From positions 372,001-436,000 of the forward strand of contig NZ_BAABCJ010000001.1 in assembly GCF_039538765.1 (NCBI RefSeq): 64,000 bases of DNA, read 5' to 3'. This stretch comes from Zhihengliuella alba. Lineage in GTDB: Bacteria > Actinomycetota > Actinomycetes > Actinomycetales > Micrococcaceae. Positions 50,797 to 59,407 of this stretch are shown in pieces; position 1 is the first letter of the stretch, and each line of letters begins with the position of its first letter. The position numbers and the translations under genes were made by a program. The notes beneath the pieces were generated by a model, which saw only the letters and a list, made by a program, of their open reading frames with translations, did no database searches and was not told where the DNA came from.

Positions 50797-52956
50797 GTGG
50801 CTGAACAGAACGTGGACAACTCCGAGCGCCTGCTGAGCCTTCTCAGCACGCTGCTGCAGACCCGCGTGGGGCTGACCAAGCAACAGGTCCGCGCAGCCGT
50901 CGACGGCTACGCGCATCTCGGCGACGAGAATTTCGAGGCGAGCTTCGAACGCGACAAGGCCCACCTGCGCGAGCTCGGCGTCCCCCTCGACGGCCCCCGC
51001 GACGGCGACCGGCCCGGCCAGGGCACCGAGGCCCACCGCTACCGGGTCGACCCGGCCGCCTATCGGCTCCCGGAGATCGAGTTCTCCGCCGAGGAGGTCC
51101 TCGCGCTCTCGCTGGCCGCCCGGCTCTGGAGGGACCCGGATCTCGGCTCGGCCGCTCTGCGCGCCTTCAGCCGGATCACCGGCACCGCGCCCGCCGCCCG
51201 CGGACGCCTGTCCGCCGGTCGCTCCGTCGGGGCCGAGGATGCCCCGGCGCCCGGATTCGCGCCGGCCTCCACCGACGACGCCGCGTCCCCGTTCGGCGTC
51301 CAGATCGCCGCCGAGGAGGTCCTGTTCGGTCCGCTCGCAACCGCGGCCCAGGAACGCCGGGTCGTCGCCTTCCGGTATCGGACGGTCGACGGCGCCGAGG
51401 GTGCGCGAACCGTCTCCGTGTGGGGCCTCGGCAGCAGATTCGGCCACTGGTACCTCGTCGGCTACGATCACGACCGCGGCGCCGAGCGCATCTTCCGCCT
51501 CTCCCGGATCGTCGGGGACATCTCCGAGTGCCCGGCCGGGGACCCCGCCGCCGAGCCCCGCCCGGCCGGTTTCACCGCGGCCGCGGCGCTGGAGCACCTC
51601 GATCCCGCGGCGGCGATGACCACCGCCGTCGTGCGCCTCGCTCCCGGCCGGGGAGCCAATCTCCGCCGCCGCGCCGTGGACCCCGGTGACCGCCCCTCCA
51701 GCACGCGTCCGGCCGGGGACACCGACCCCGCCTGGGAGACCGTCGCCTTCGAGTACCACGACGGCGAGGCCGCCTCGGCCGAGATCGCCGCGCTGGGCGA
51801 CGCGGCCGAGGTGCTCGCGCCCGCCGAGCTGCGGACCGCCGTCGTCCGCCGCCTGGAGCGGACTCTCGCGGCGCAGCGGCGCCCCGCACCGCGGCCGACC
51901 CTGAAGGAGCGGCGCCATGCCGGGCGCGCACCCGCGACGGCGGTCGCCGCCCGCGCGCTGGACCTGGTGGCGTTCGTCCGGCAGGCGGGCGCCCCCACCG
52001 TCACCGAGGCGGTGGAGCACTTCGGGATCCCACGGCGGACCCTGAAGAAGGACATCGAGCGGCTCCAGCTGTGCGGGCCGGGGAGCTGGGACTACGGCTC
52101 CCGCGTGGACATCTGGATCGACGACGCCACCGACACGATCGTCCTCTCGCAGGACGACGATCTGGCCCACCCCATCCGACTGAACTTCGCGGAGGCCTTC
52201 GCGCTCGGCACCGGGCTGCAGCTCCTGAGCACCGTTCCCGCGGGGTCCGCCGAGGCCGCCGGGCGGGCACTGGCCAAGCTGCGCGGGGCCACCGAGCACC
52301 TGGACGGGCTGTTCGACCTGGTGGCACCCCGCAGTCGTGCCGCGGACGACGCCGCGCTCAGCGGCACTCTCGCCGCCGCCGTGGAGGCCCGACGGGTGCT
52401 CCGGCTGCGCTACGTCAGCCCGGCCCGCGAGGAGATCACCGAGCGGCTGGTGGAGCCCACGCGGCTGGAGGAGAGCGGCGACCGTGCCTACCTCCACGCC
52501 TGGTGCCGGCGCGCCGACGGGTCCCGGCGGTTCCGGCTCGACCGGATCGTCGAGGCGGAGCCGCTCGACGAGGTCTACATCCCGGGTGAGCGCCACGCCG
52601 TGGACGGCGAGCACTACACGCCCCGGGAGGACGACCTGCTCACGGTGGTCGGCTTCGCCCCGAGGCTCGCGCAGCTCCAGCAGGAGTTCTCGCCCCTCCG
52701 GGTCGGGACCGCGCCCGGTGACGAGAGGACGTTCTGCGAGGTGCGCGTGGCCGACCCCGGCACCCTGCGCCGACTCGTGGCCGAGCACGGCGGCGACCTG
52801 ACCGTCGTGGCGCCGGAAGACCTGGCCGACGCCGTGACGGACTGGCTGGAGGCCGCCCTGCGGGCCTACACGGACGCGGGTGCCGCGGTGGAGGACCCCC
52901 GTGGGACAACAGGAAGCACCGCCGGGCCGGCGGACGACGAAGGAGTACGGGCATGA
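50797..52956 (+). CDS. pafBC: Fused PafB-PafC transcription regulator (double HTH-WYL)
   Basis: DNA-damage response activator; in mycobacteria two separate proteins PafB and PafC work together at LexA-independent SOS promoters. Here one 719-residue chain carries both: the first HTH near 1-70 (SERLLSLLSTLLQTRVGLTK) with a WYL domain near 165-245 (VVAFRYRT...GHWYLVGYDH) and a WCX segment; then a second HTH near 382-430 (DLVAFVRQAGAPTVTEAVEH) and second WYL near 525-600 (VLRLRYVSPAREE...RAYLHAWCRRADGSRRFRLDRI). Natural fusion is known in Arthrobacter. It overlaps the next gene by four bases. Confidence 0.92.
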   Translation: MAEQNVDNSERLLSLLSTLLQTRVGLTKQQVRAAVDGYAHLGDENFEASFERDKAHLRELGVPLDGPRDGDRPGQGTEAHRYRVDPAAYRLPEIEFSAEEVLALSLAARLWRDPDLGSAALRAFSRITGTAPAARGRLSAGRSVGAEDAPAPGFAPASTDDAASPFGVQIAAEEVLFGPLATAAQERRVVAFRYRTVDGAEGARTVSVWGLGSRFGHWYLVGYDHDRGAERIFRLSRIVGDISECPAGDPAAEPRPAGFTAAAALEHLDPAAAMTTAVVRLAPGRGANLRRRAVDPGDRPSSTRPAGDTDPAWETVAFEYHDGEAASAEIAALGDAAEVLAPAELRTAVVRRLERTLAAQRRPAPRPTLKERRHAGRAPATAVAARALDLVAFVRQAGAPTVTEAVEHFGIPRRTLKKDIERLQLCGPGSWDYGSRVDIWIDDATDTIVLSQDDDLAHPIRLNFAEAFALGTGLQLLSTVPAGSAEAAGRALAKLRGATEHLDGLFDLVAPRSRAADDAALSGTLAAAVEARRVLRLRYVSPAREEITERLVEPTRLEESGDRAYLHAWCRRADGSRRFRLDRIVEAEPLDEVYIPGERHAVDGEHYTPREDDLLTVVGFAPRLAQLQQEFSPLRVGTAPGDERTFCEVRVADPGTLRRLVAEHGGDLTVVAPEDLADAVTDWLEAALRAYTDAGAAVEDPRGTTGSTAGPADDEGVRA

Positions 52957-53333
52957 TGCCGTGGTGGTTCTGGATACTGCTCTGGACGGTGCTGGCGCTG
53001 CTGGCGCTGATCTTCCTGGCGCTCGGCGCTGTGCACCTGTTCCGGAAGGCCATGGGTGCGGTCGAGGAGGCCGGCACCGCCGCGGACCGGCTCAGCGGCA
53101 TCCTGTCCGCCGGGGCCGACGGGCCGGACCGCATGGTGTCCGAGGACGACGCGGTCGAGCGGACCGGATCGTCCGTGGTCGGCGTGGCGGCGCTCTTCGT
53201 CGACCCGGCCCAGGCACGGGAGGACTTCGCGGCCGCCCGGGAGGATCGGCGGGCGGCACGGATCCGTCGCCGCGTCGACAGGAAACGTTCATCCGGCCAG
53301 CCGCAACGCTACGGCGATGTCTTCGCCGAGTGA
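52953..53333 (+). CDS. Small membrane protein between pafBC and tatA
   Basis: A 126-residue protein with one N-terminal membrane helix (about 4-30, WWFWILLWTVLALLALIFLAL) and a charged cytoplasmic part with an Arg/Lys-rich region RAARIRRRVDRKR. No known family recognised. It overlaps pafBC (ATGA) and precedes tatA by 35 bases; similar small proteins occur at this spot in Micrococcales. Confidence 0.75.
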   Translation: MMPWWFWILLWTVLALLALIFLALGAVHLFRKAMGAVEEAGTAADRLSGILSAGADGPDRMVSEDDAVERTGSSVVGVAALFVDPAQAREDFAAAREDRRAARIRRRVDRKRSSGQPQRYGDVFAE

Positions 53334-53368
53334 CGTAGAATTGCAAACCTACGAAAGGACTATCTCCC

Positions 53369-53602
53369 ATGGGTATTCAGGGCTGGCAGTGGCTCATCAT
53401 CATCGCTCTCGTCCTGCTCCTGTTCGGGGCTCCCAAGCTCCCGGGCCTGGCGCGGTCGATGGGCCAGTCCCTGCGCATCTTCAAAACGGAGGTCCGTCAC
53501 ATGAAGGACGACGATCCGAAGGCGGAGCAGGAGGGCCCCGAGGGCCCGGTCGAGGGCAACGTGATCCACGATCGCGACAAGCCGAACCGCGATAACGCCT
53601 GA
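53369..53602 (+). CDS. tatA: Sec-independent translocase subunit TatA
   Basis: Pore-forming subunit of the twin-arginine export system for folded proteins. The 77-residue product has one membrane helix (WQWLIIIALVLLLF, about 6-19), then the conserved FGAPKLPGLARSMGQSLRIFK amphipathic helix and an acidic tail. ATG after GAAAGGACTATCTCCC. tatC follows by 24 bases. No tatB is seen here. Confidence 0.95.
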   Translation: MGIQGWQWLIIIALVLLLFGAPKLPGLARSMGQSLRIFKTEVRHMKDDDPKAEQEGPEGPVEGNVIHDRDKPNRDNA

Positions 53603-53626
53603 GCGCGACCTGATATCGACTGATTC

Positions 53627-54427
53627 GTGGCACTGAAAGGTAGAAAAGATCCCGAGGGGCGCATGTCCCTCAAAGAGCACCTGATCGAGCTGCGCAACCG
53701 GCTCTTCATCGCTCTGGGCGCCCTGCTCCTGGCGACCGTCGGCGGGTTCTTCCTGTACAACCCGGTCATGGAGATCCTGACGCAGCCGTTGCTCGACGCC
53801 GGCGGTCAGGCGAATTTCGCCTCCGCCGTCTCGCCGCTGGACCTGATGATCAAGGTGTCGGTCTTCCTCGGGCTGCTCATCTCCTCGCCCGTGTGGCTCT
53901 ACGAGCTGTGGGCCTTCATCGTGCCCGGGCTGCACAAGAAAGAGAAGTGGACGGCCGTCGGGTTCATCGGCACCGCCGTACCGCTCTTCCTGGGCGGCGT
54001 GGTGCTGGGCTTCTGGGCCCTGCCCTTCGCGCTGCTCTTCTTCATCGGCCTCACACCGGGCAACGCGGTCAACCTGATCACCATGCCGGAGTACCTCGAC
54101 TTCGTGCTGCGGCTCCTGCTCGCGTTCGGCATCGCGTTCATCCTCCCGGTGCTCGTGGTCGGCCTGAACATGATCGGCATCCTGCCCGGCCGGACCATCC
54201 TCAAGAACTGGCGGATCACGGTCTTCCTCATCTGCCTCGTCGCGGCCATGGCCGCACCGGGCGGCGATGCGCTGACCATGTTCGTGCTCGCCGGGCCGCT
54301 GTTGCTGCTCTTCGCGGCCGCGACCGGGTTCTGCCTCTACAACGACAAACGCCGGGCCCGGCGTGCGGCGGCGCTGGCGGAGGAGTACGAGCGGTCCGCC
54401 CGTCAGGCCAGCGAGCTGCCGGAGTAG
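53627..54427 (+). CDS. tatC: Sec-independent translocase subunit TatC
   Basis: Receptor for twin-arginine signal peptides. The 266-residue membrane protein has six helices. Conserved features: MSLKEHLIELRNRLF at the N-terminus (signal-peptide contact Glu), SPVWLYELWAFIVPGLHKKEK, and the last helices FILPVLVVGLNMIGIL and TVFLICLVAAMAAPGGDALTMF. GTG 53627 start. Confidence 0.96.
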   Translation: MALKGRKDPEGRMSLKEHLIELRNRLFIALGALLLATVGGFFLYNPVMEILTQPLLDAGGQANFASAVSPLDLMIKVSVFLGLLISSPVWLYELWAFIVPGLHKKEKWTAVGFIGTAVPLFLGGVVLGFWALPFALLFFIGLTPGNAVNLITMPEYLDFVLRLLLAFGIAFILPVLVVGLNMIGILPGRTILKNWRITVFLICLVAAMAAPGGDALTMFVLAGPLLLLFAAATGFCLYNDKRRARRAAALAEEYERSARQASELPE

Positions 54428-54455
54428 AACACACCCGACCCGAAGGAGGCGGCAG

Positions 54456-57281
54456 ATGAGCATGGAATCGCCCGCCGAACGATACGCGGCCGCCAAGCAG
54501 CGGGCCGCGGAGGCCAAGACCGAGCTCCACGGATTCCGGCACGGACTGGGCTTCGAGCTCGACCCGTTCCAGATCGAGGCCTGCCAGGCCGTCGAGGCCG
54601 GCCGCGGCGTCCTCGTGGCCGCGCCCACGGGTGCCGGGAAGACCGTGGTCGGCGAGTTCGCCATCCATCTGGCGCTCTCCCGCGGCCAGAAGGCCTTCTA
54701 CACCACGCCGATCAAGGCGCTCAGCAACCAGAAGTACGCCGACCTCGCCGCCCGCCACGGCAGCGAGCGGGTCGGCCTGCTCACCGGCGACACGAGCATC
54801 AACCCCGAGGCCGACGTCGTGGTGATGACCACCGAGGTCCTCCGCAACATGCTCTACGCGGACTCGGACACCCTCGTCGGCCTGGGGTTCGTGGTGATGG
54901 ACGAGGTCCACTACCTCGCCGACAAGTTCCGCGGCGCGGTCTGGGAGGAGGTCATCATCCACCTCCCGGACTCCGTCCAGGTGATCTCCCTCAGCGCCAC
55001 CGTCTCCAACGCGGAGGAATTCGGCGGCTGGCTGGACACGGTCCGCGGCGACACGGCGATCGTGGTCTCCGAGCACCGGCCGATCCCGCTCTGGCAGCAC
55101 GTCATGGCGGGCGGCCGGATCATCGACCTCTTCGCCGAGGACCTCGCGTTCGACCAGGTCGCCGACGACCTCGGCGAGGGCGGCGACGGGGACATCCGCG
55201 CCATGGTGAACCCGGAACTGCTCAAACTCGCCCAGCGGGACCTGCGCTCGGGCTTCCGCTCCACCCGGCCCCAGCGGGGCCGCGGCGGCCGCCGGCCGGC
55301 GGACCGCCGTCCGGACGAGGGCGTGCAGAAGTTCAGGATGTCGCGGCCGGAGATGATCCTCTCCCTCGACCGCGCGGCGCTCCTGCCGGCCATCGTCTTC
55401 ATCTTCTCCCGCAAGGGGTGCGACGCCGCCGTGGACCAGTGCGTCCGCAGCGGACTCTCCCTGACCACGGCCCGGGAGGCGGAGGAGATCCAGCGCGCCG
55501 TCGACGCCGTGGCCTACGAGCTGCCGAAGGACGACCTGGAGATCCTGGGCTTCTGGTCCTGGCGCGAAGGACTCATCCAGGGCTTCGCCGCCCACCACGC
55601 CGGCATGCTCCCCATCTTCAAGGAGCTCGTGGAGCAGCTCTTCGCGCGCGGTCTGGTGAAGGCCGTCTTCGCCACCGAGACGCTCGCCCTCGGGGTGAAC
55701 ATGCCGGCTCGCTCGGTGGTGCTGGAGAAGCTCGAGAAGTTCAACGGCGAGGAGCACGTGACGATCACGGCGGGGGAGTACACCCAGTTGACCGGCCGCG
55801 CCGGGCGCCGCGGGATCGACGTGGAGGGCCACGCCGTCGTGCTCTGGCAGCCCGGGACGGATCCGACGGCGGTCGCCGGCCTGGCCTCGCGCCGGACCTA
55901 CCCGCTGAACTCGAGTTTCAGGCCCACGTACAACATGAGCCTGAACCTGTTCTCCCAGTTCGGGCGGGATCGGGCGCGGTCCATCCTCGAATCCTCCTTC
56001 GCGCAGTTCCAGGCCGACCGTTCGGTGGTGGGTCTGGCCAAGCAGGTGCGCAGCCGCGAGGAGTCCCTCGCTGGCTACCGCAAGGCGATGGAGTGCCACC
56101 TCGGCGACTTCGAGGAGTACGCCAAGCTGCGGTACCAGCTGTCCCAGGCCGAGAAGGACGCCTCCCGCAGCGCCAACCGCGCCCGTGCCTCCGCCGCCGA
56201 GCGCTCCCTGGAGCAGCTGGCGGTGGGCGACGTCGTGCAGGTCCACGGGCCGCGCCGGCTCGGGCGCTGCGTGGTCATCCAGCTCTCCGACGGGCGGGAC
56301 CCCGCCCCGACCGTCCTGACGGAGGACAAGCACGTCCGACGACTCCACGCGGCGGACCTGGACGGTCCGGTGGACATCGTCTCGCGGATCAAGGTGCCCA
56401 AGTCGTTCACCGGTCGCTCGCCCAAGGAGCGCAAGGACCTGGCCGCGTCGCTGCGCAACGCCGTCCACGATCACCGCCCTCCGCGGCGCGACGCCGTCGG
56501 CTTCGACTACGGCCCCGACTCCCGGCACGAGGAGCGGATCACGGCGCTGCGGCGCAAACTGAAGCGCCATCCGTGCCACGGCTGCGGCGAGCGCGAGGAC
56601 CACGCCCGCTGGGCCGAGCGGTGGTGGAAGCTCCGGGCCGAGCGGGACCGGCTGGTCGCGCAGATCAACGGCCGGACCAACACCATCGCGAAGACCTTCG
56701 ATCGCGTCTGCTCGGTGCTCGACGCCTACGATTACCTGCACACCGATCCCGAGTCGGGGGCCATCCACACCACGCCGGCGGGTGACCGGCTGCGCCGGAT
56801 CTACGGCGAGCGTGACCTGCTGATCTCCCTCGTCATGGAGTCGGGGGCGCTCTACGAGCTCGATGCCGCGGAGCTCGCGGCGTTCATCACCACGCTGGTC
56901 TACCAGGCCAAGCGCGAGGACAACGGCGTGCACCCGAAGCTTCCCTCGCGACGGATGGGCGCGGCGTGGGAGACCGCGGTGAAGTGCTGGAGCGATCTGA
57001 CCGACGCCGAGGAGCAGCACCGGCTCCCGGAGACGGCCGAGCCGGAGTCCGGCCTCGTCTGGCCGATGTACAAGTGGGTCCGTGGCCAGGACCTGAAGGA
57101 GTGCCTCCGCGGCGTGGACTTCGCCGCCGGCGACTTCGTCCGGTGGGCCAAGCAGGTCATCGACACGCTCGACCAGCTCGCCAAGGTGCCGGACACCGCG
57201 CCGCGGTTCGCCCCGACCTGCCGGCAGGCGATCGAACTGGTCCGCCGCGGCGTCGTCGCCTACTCCAGCGTCACCGACTGA
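54456..57281 (+). CDS. helY: Ski2-like RNA helicase HelY
   Basis: A 941-residue superfamily 2 helicase, the HelY of actinobacterial tatAC-helY loci. Walker A AAPTGAGKT near 53-61, YTTPIKALSNQKYADL, DEVHYL (motif II) near 150, SATVSN (motif III), and GRAGRRGIDVEGHAV (motif VI). The C-terminal half contains a Mtr4-like helical region with a CHGCGEREDH block near 708 and ends near DTAPRFAPTCRQAIELVRRG. It probably acts on structured RNA. ATG 54456 with GAAGGAGG. A hairpin follows. Confidence 0.92.
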   Translation: MSMESPAERYAAAKQRAAEAKTELHGFRHGLGFELDPFQIEACQAVEAGRGVLVAAPTGAGKTVVGEFAIHLALSRGQKAFYTTPIKALSNQKYADLAARHGSERVGLLTGDTSINPEADVVVMTTEVLRNMLYADSDTLVGLGFVVMDEVHYLADKFRGAVWEEVIIHLPDSVQVISLSATVSNAEEFGGWLDTVRGDTAIVVSEHRPIPLWQHVMAGGRIIDLFAEDLAFDQVADDLGEGGDGDIRAMVNPELLKLAQRDLRSGFRSTRPQRGRGGRRPADRRPDEGVQKFRMSRPEMILSLDRAALLPAIVFIFSRKGCDAAVDQCVRSGLSLTTAREAEEIQRAVDAVAYELPKDDLEILGFWSWREGLIQGFAAHHAGMLPIFKELVEQLFARGLVKAVFATETLALGVNMPARSVVLEKLEKFNGEEHVTITAGEYTQLTGRAGRRGIDVEGHAVVLWQPGTDPTAVAGLASRRTYPLNSSFRPTYNMSLNLFSQFGRDRARSILESSFAQFQADRSVVGLAKQVRSREESLAGYRKAMECHLGDFEEYAKLRYQLSQAEKDASRSANRARASAAERSLEQLAVGDVVQVHGPRRLGRCVVIQLSDGRDPAPTVLTEDKHVRRLHAADLDGPVDIVSRIKVPKSFTGRSPKERKDLAASLRNAVHDHRPPRRDAVGFDYGPDSRHEERITALRRKLKRHPCHGCGEREDHARWAERWWKLRAERDRLVAQINGRTNTIAKTFDRVCSVLDAYDYLHTDPESGAIHTTPAGDRLRRIYGERDLLISLVMESGALYELDAAELAAFITTLVYQAKREDNGVHPKLPSRRMGAAWETAVKCWSDLTDAEEQHRLPETAEPESGLVWPMYKWVRGQDLKECLRGVDFAAGDFVRWAKQVIDTLDQLAKVPDTAPRFAPTCRQAIELVRRGVVAYSSVTD

Positions 57282-57314
57282 CCCCGCCGTCGAACTCCCA
57301 TCGCAGACCCACAC

Positions 57315-57346
57315 GTCCCACTCCGCCGTTCGAGCGGACGTGGGAC
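57315..57346 (+). terminator. Hairpin after helY
   Basis: GTCCCACTCCGC pairs with GCGGA(C)GTGGGAC, 12 pairs with one bulge and a seven-base loop. It lies 34 bases after the stop and likely ends the Pup-Tat-helY transcript. Confidence 0.55.
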
Positions 57347-57363
57347 CCGCAGAGAGGAAACCC

Positions 57364-59019
57364 TTGGCCCATCTGGTCATGTACCGCAACGGATCCGTCT
57401 ATTCGCCGGCGGACCCCTTCGCCACGGCGATGCTCGTCGAGGACGGAACCGTCGCGTGGGTCGGCCAGGAGGCCGCCGCCGCGTCGTTGCTCGACGACCG
57501 GATGGACGTCGTGGACCTGCGCGGCGCTCTCATCGCACCGGCCTTCTTCGATTCCCACGTGCACCTGACCGAGCTCGGCGCGTCGCTGGAGCAGCTGGAC
57601 CTGAGCGCGGTGCGGGATGCCGCGGGTCTCCTCGCCGCGGTGCGCGCGCAGGCCGCGACCGCCCCGGGCGAGCCTGTCCTCGGCGCGGGCTGGGACGAGA
57701 GCCGCTGGGACACCCCCGAACTGCCCACGGCCGCCCAGCTCTCGGCGGCCGCCGGAGGCGCCCCGGTGTACCTGGCCCGGGCCGACGTCCACTCCGCACT
57801 CGTCAGCCCGGCCGTGCTCGAGGCCGGCATCGCTCCCGGAACGGCTGCCCCCGGGACTGAGAGCGCCCACGTGGCGGGGGAGCGTCATGCCGAGCTGCGG
57901 CGCCGTGCCCTGGACTACGACGACGACACCCGCCGCCGCTACCAGCGGGCGGCGCTCGCCCACCTCGCCGCCCGTGGCGTGGCCGGCGTCGCTGAGATGG
58001 CCGCGCCGCAGATCAGCGGGGCTCGGGACGCCGAGCTGCTGCGGGAGCTACTCGACGCCGCGGGCGACGACCTGCCGCTGGTCCGGCTGTACTGGGGCGA
58101 GCTCGTCGACTCGGCCGAGACCGCACGGGCCGTCGCCGGCGCTTTCGGGCCGCGGCTCGCGGGGCTCGGGGGAGACCTGAACATCGACGGGTCCCTGGGC
58201 TCCCGCACGGCGGCCCTGAGCCACGACTACTCGGACGCGCCCGGCGAGAGCGGGACGCTCATGCTCGACGCCGACCAGGTGGCGCGGCATCTCGTCGCGT
58301 GCACGGAGGCCGGCCTCCAGGCCGCTTTCCACGTCATCGGCGACGGCGCGGCGCGGGTGCTGGCCGAGGGCCTGCGGATCGCGATGCGGCAGGTCGGGGC
58401 CGAACGTCTGCAGGCGCTGCGGCACCGCGTCGAGCACGCGGAGATGATCGACGACGACGTCCTGGGGAGCCTGCTCGAGGCCGGGTTCACGGCCTCGATG
58501 CAGCCCGGCTTCGACGCCCGCTGGGGCGGGCCCGGAGGGCTGTACGAGCAGCGGCTCGGGCCCGAGCGCGCAACGGGCATGAATCAGATCGGACGACTGC
58601 TGGCCGCCGGCGTGCCGGTCTGCCTGGGGTCCGACGCCCCGGTCCTGCCGATCGACCCGTGGGCGAGCGTCAAGGCGTGCCTCGAGCTCAGCGACGCGTC
58701 CTCGCGGATCTCGGCGCGGGCGGCGTTCGTGGCCAGCACGCGGGCCGGCTACCGCGCCGCAGGCGTCGACGTGCCGTTCGCGGGGCAGCTCGTTCCCGGC
58801 GCCGCCGCGACCTTCGCCGTGTGGAGTGCCTCCGAGCTCATGGTCCAGACGCCGGACTCGCGAGTGGCCGCGTGGAGCACGGACGCCCGCGCTGGCACGC
58901 CGATGCTCCCGGCATTGGACGACGCTGCGCCGGAATGCCTCCGTACCGTGCGCGAGGGGCGGATCCTCTTCGAATCGCCTGCGTTCCAGGGGGCCGAGCG
59001 CGTGCCGCATTCGCAGTGA
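57364..59019 (+). CDS. Amidohydrolase family protein (YtcJ-like)
   Basis: A 551-residue metal-dependent hydrolase. Metal motif APAFFDSHVHLTELG near residue 60, VAEMAAPQ, INIDGS-like LNIDGSLGSRTAAL, HVIGDGA (second-metal His), HRVEHAEM, and LGSDAPVLPIDPW (final Asp). This is the YtcJ/NfdA-type amidohydrolase; the substrate is unknown. TTG 57364 has AGAGAGGAAA upstream. The next gene in this block in related genomes is also ppm1. Confidence 0.85.
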   Translation: MAHLVMYRNGSVYSPADPFATAMLVEDGTVAWVGQEAAAASLLDDRMDVVDLRGALIAPAFFDSHVHLTELGASLEQLDLSAVRDAAGLLAAVRAQAATAPGEPVLGAGWDESRWDTPELPTAAQLSAAAGGAPVYLARADVHSALVSPAVLEAGIAPGTAAPGTESAHVAGERHAELRRRALDYDDDTRRRYQRAALAHLAARGVAGVAEMAAPQISGARDAELLRELLDAAGDDLPLVRLYWGELVDSAETARAVAGAFGPRLAGLGGDLNIDGSLGSRTAALSHDYSDAPGESGTLMLDADQVARHLVACTEAGLQAAFHVIGDGAARVLAEGLRIAMRQVGAERLQALRHRVEHAEMIDDDVLGSLLEAGFTASMQPGFDARWGGPGGLYEQRLGPERATGMNQIGRLLAAGVPVCLGSDAPVLPIDPWASVKACLELSDASSRISARAAFVASTRAGYRAAGVDVPFAGQLVPGAAATFAVWSASELMVQTPDSRVAAWSTDARAGTPMLPALDDAAPECLRTVREGRILFESPAFQGAERVPHSQ

Positions 59020-59090
59020 GGACGAATTAACCTTCCTGGCAACGCGGGCCTGACTAGGGGAGGGACCTGTTCCGGGTGGTCACGGGCAGG

Positions 59091-59118
59091 TTGACACGAT
59101 TCGGTCACGCAGTAGGGT
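59091..59118 (+). promoter_or_regulatory. Consensus vegetative promoter without an obvious gene
   Basis: TTGACA, 16 bases, TAGGGT. This is the best -35/-10 pair I find in the window. Transcription would start near 59125. Confidence 0.65.
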
Positions 59119-59124
59119 GGTGAA

Positions 59125-59330
59125 TCACGGCAACCACTCCGCTACCGCGCTCGAGGCGCCACAGGTGTTGCCGCGCTGGTGATCCAGCGTCAAAGGCACG
59201 GGGGAACCCCGACGGCATTAGAAAACAGCACGACGCCGAGTCGCGCTGGTCCGAAGTCGTCGGGGTTCGCCCCGCTGCCGCACCTGGCGGCCCCAGTTCC
59301 CACCGCTCGCCGGTGGACCGTAGCGCGCGG
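59125..59330 (+). ncRNA. Candidate structured RNA upstream of ppm1
   Basis: Region that would be transcribed from the promoter at 59091-59118, rich in short perfect hairpins and without convincing coding content. There is no clear terminator, so it may instead be part of a long ppm1 leader. Tentative; family unknown. Confidence 0.3.
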
Positions 59331-59359
59331 TTCCCAGCGCCCGTCCAGCCGGCTCCCCG

Positions 59360-59365
59360 TATACT
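59360..59365 (+). promoter_or_regulatory. -10 box of ppm1
   Basis: TATACT, 42 bases before GTG 59408, leaving room for the AGAAGGAC ribosome site. Confidence 0.6.
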
Positions 59366-59407
59366 GTGTCACTGGCAATCTCCCCGTTCAGAAGGACACA
59401 GACCCGC

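Larger units (their letters stand above)
59020..59407 (+). other. Long intergenic region upstream of ppm1 with a strong orphan promoter
   Basis: 388 bases without a recognised gene. TTGACA at 59091 and TAGGGT at 59113 form a near-ideal promoter. Several hairpins follow: CGCTGG-TGAT-CCAGCG near 59173-59188, CGGGG-GAA-CCCCG near 59199-59211, GGGGTTCGCCCC near 59260-59272, and CCACCG-CTCG-CCGGTGG near 59299-59315. A second -10 (TATACT, 59360) serves ppm1. It may be a small RNA gene or a long regulatory leader. No known riboswitch is recognised. Confidence 0.4.

Noticed and set aside
59120..59182. 20-codon frame starting GTG right after the orphan promoter
   Set aside because: It starts only one base after the -10 box, and the peptide has no recognisable feature.
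59125..59330. c-di-AMP (ydaO) or other known riboswitch
   Set aside because: A GGGGGAACC segment is present but the paired GGGUGAAUC and the rest of the conserved core are not.
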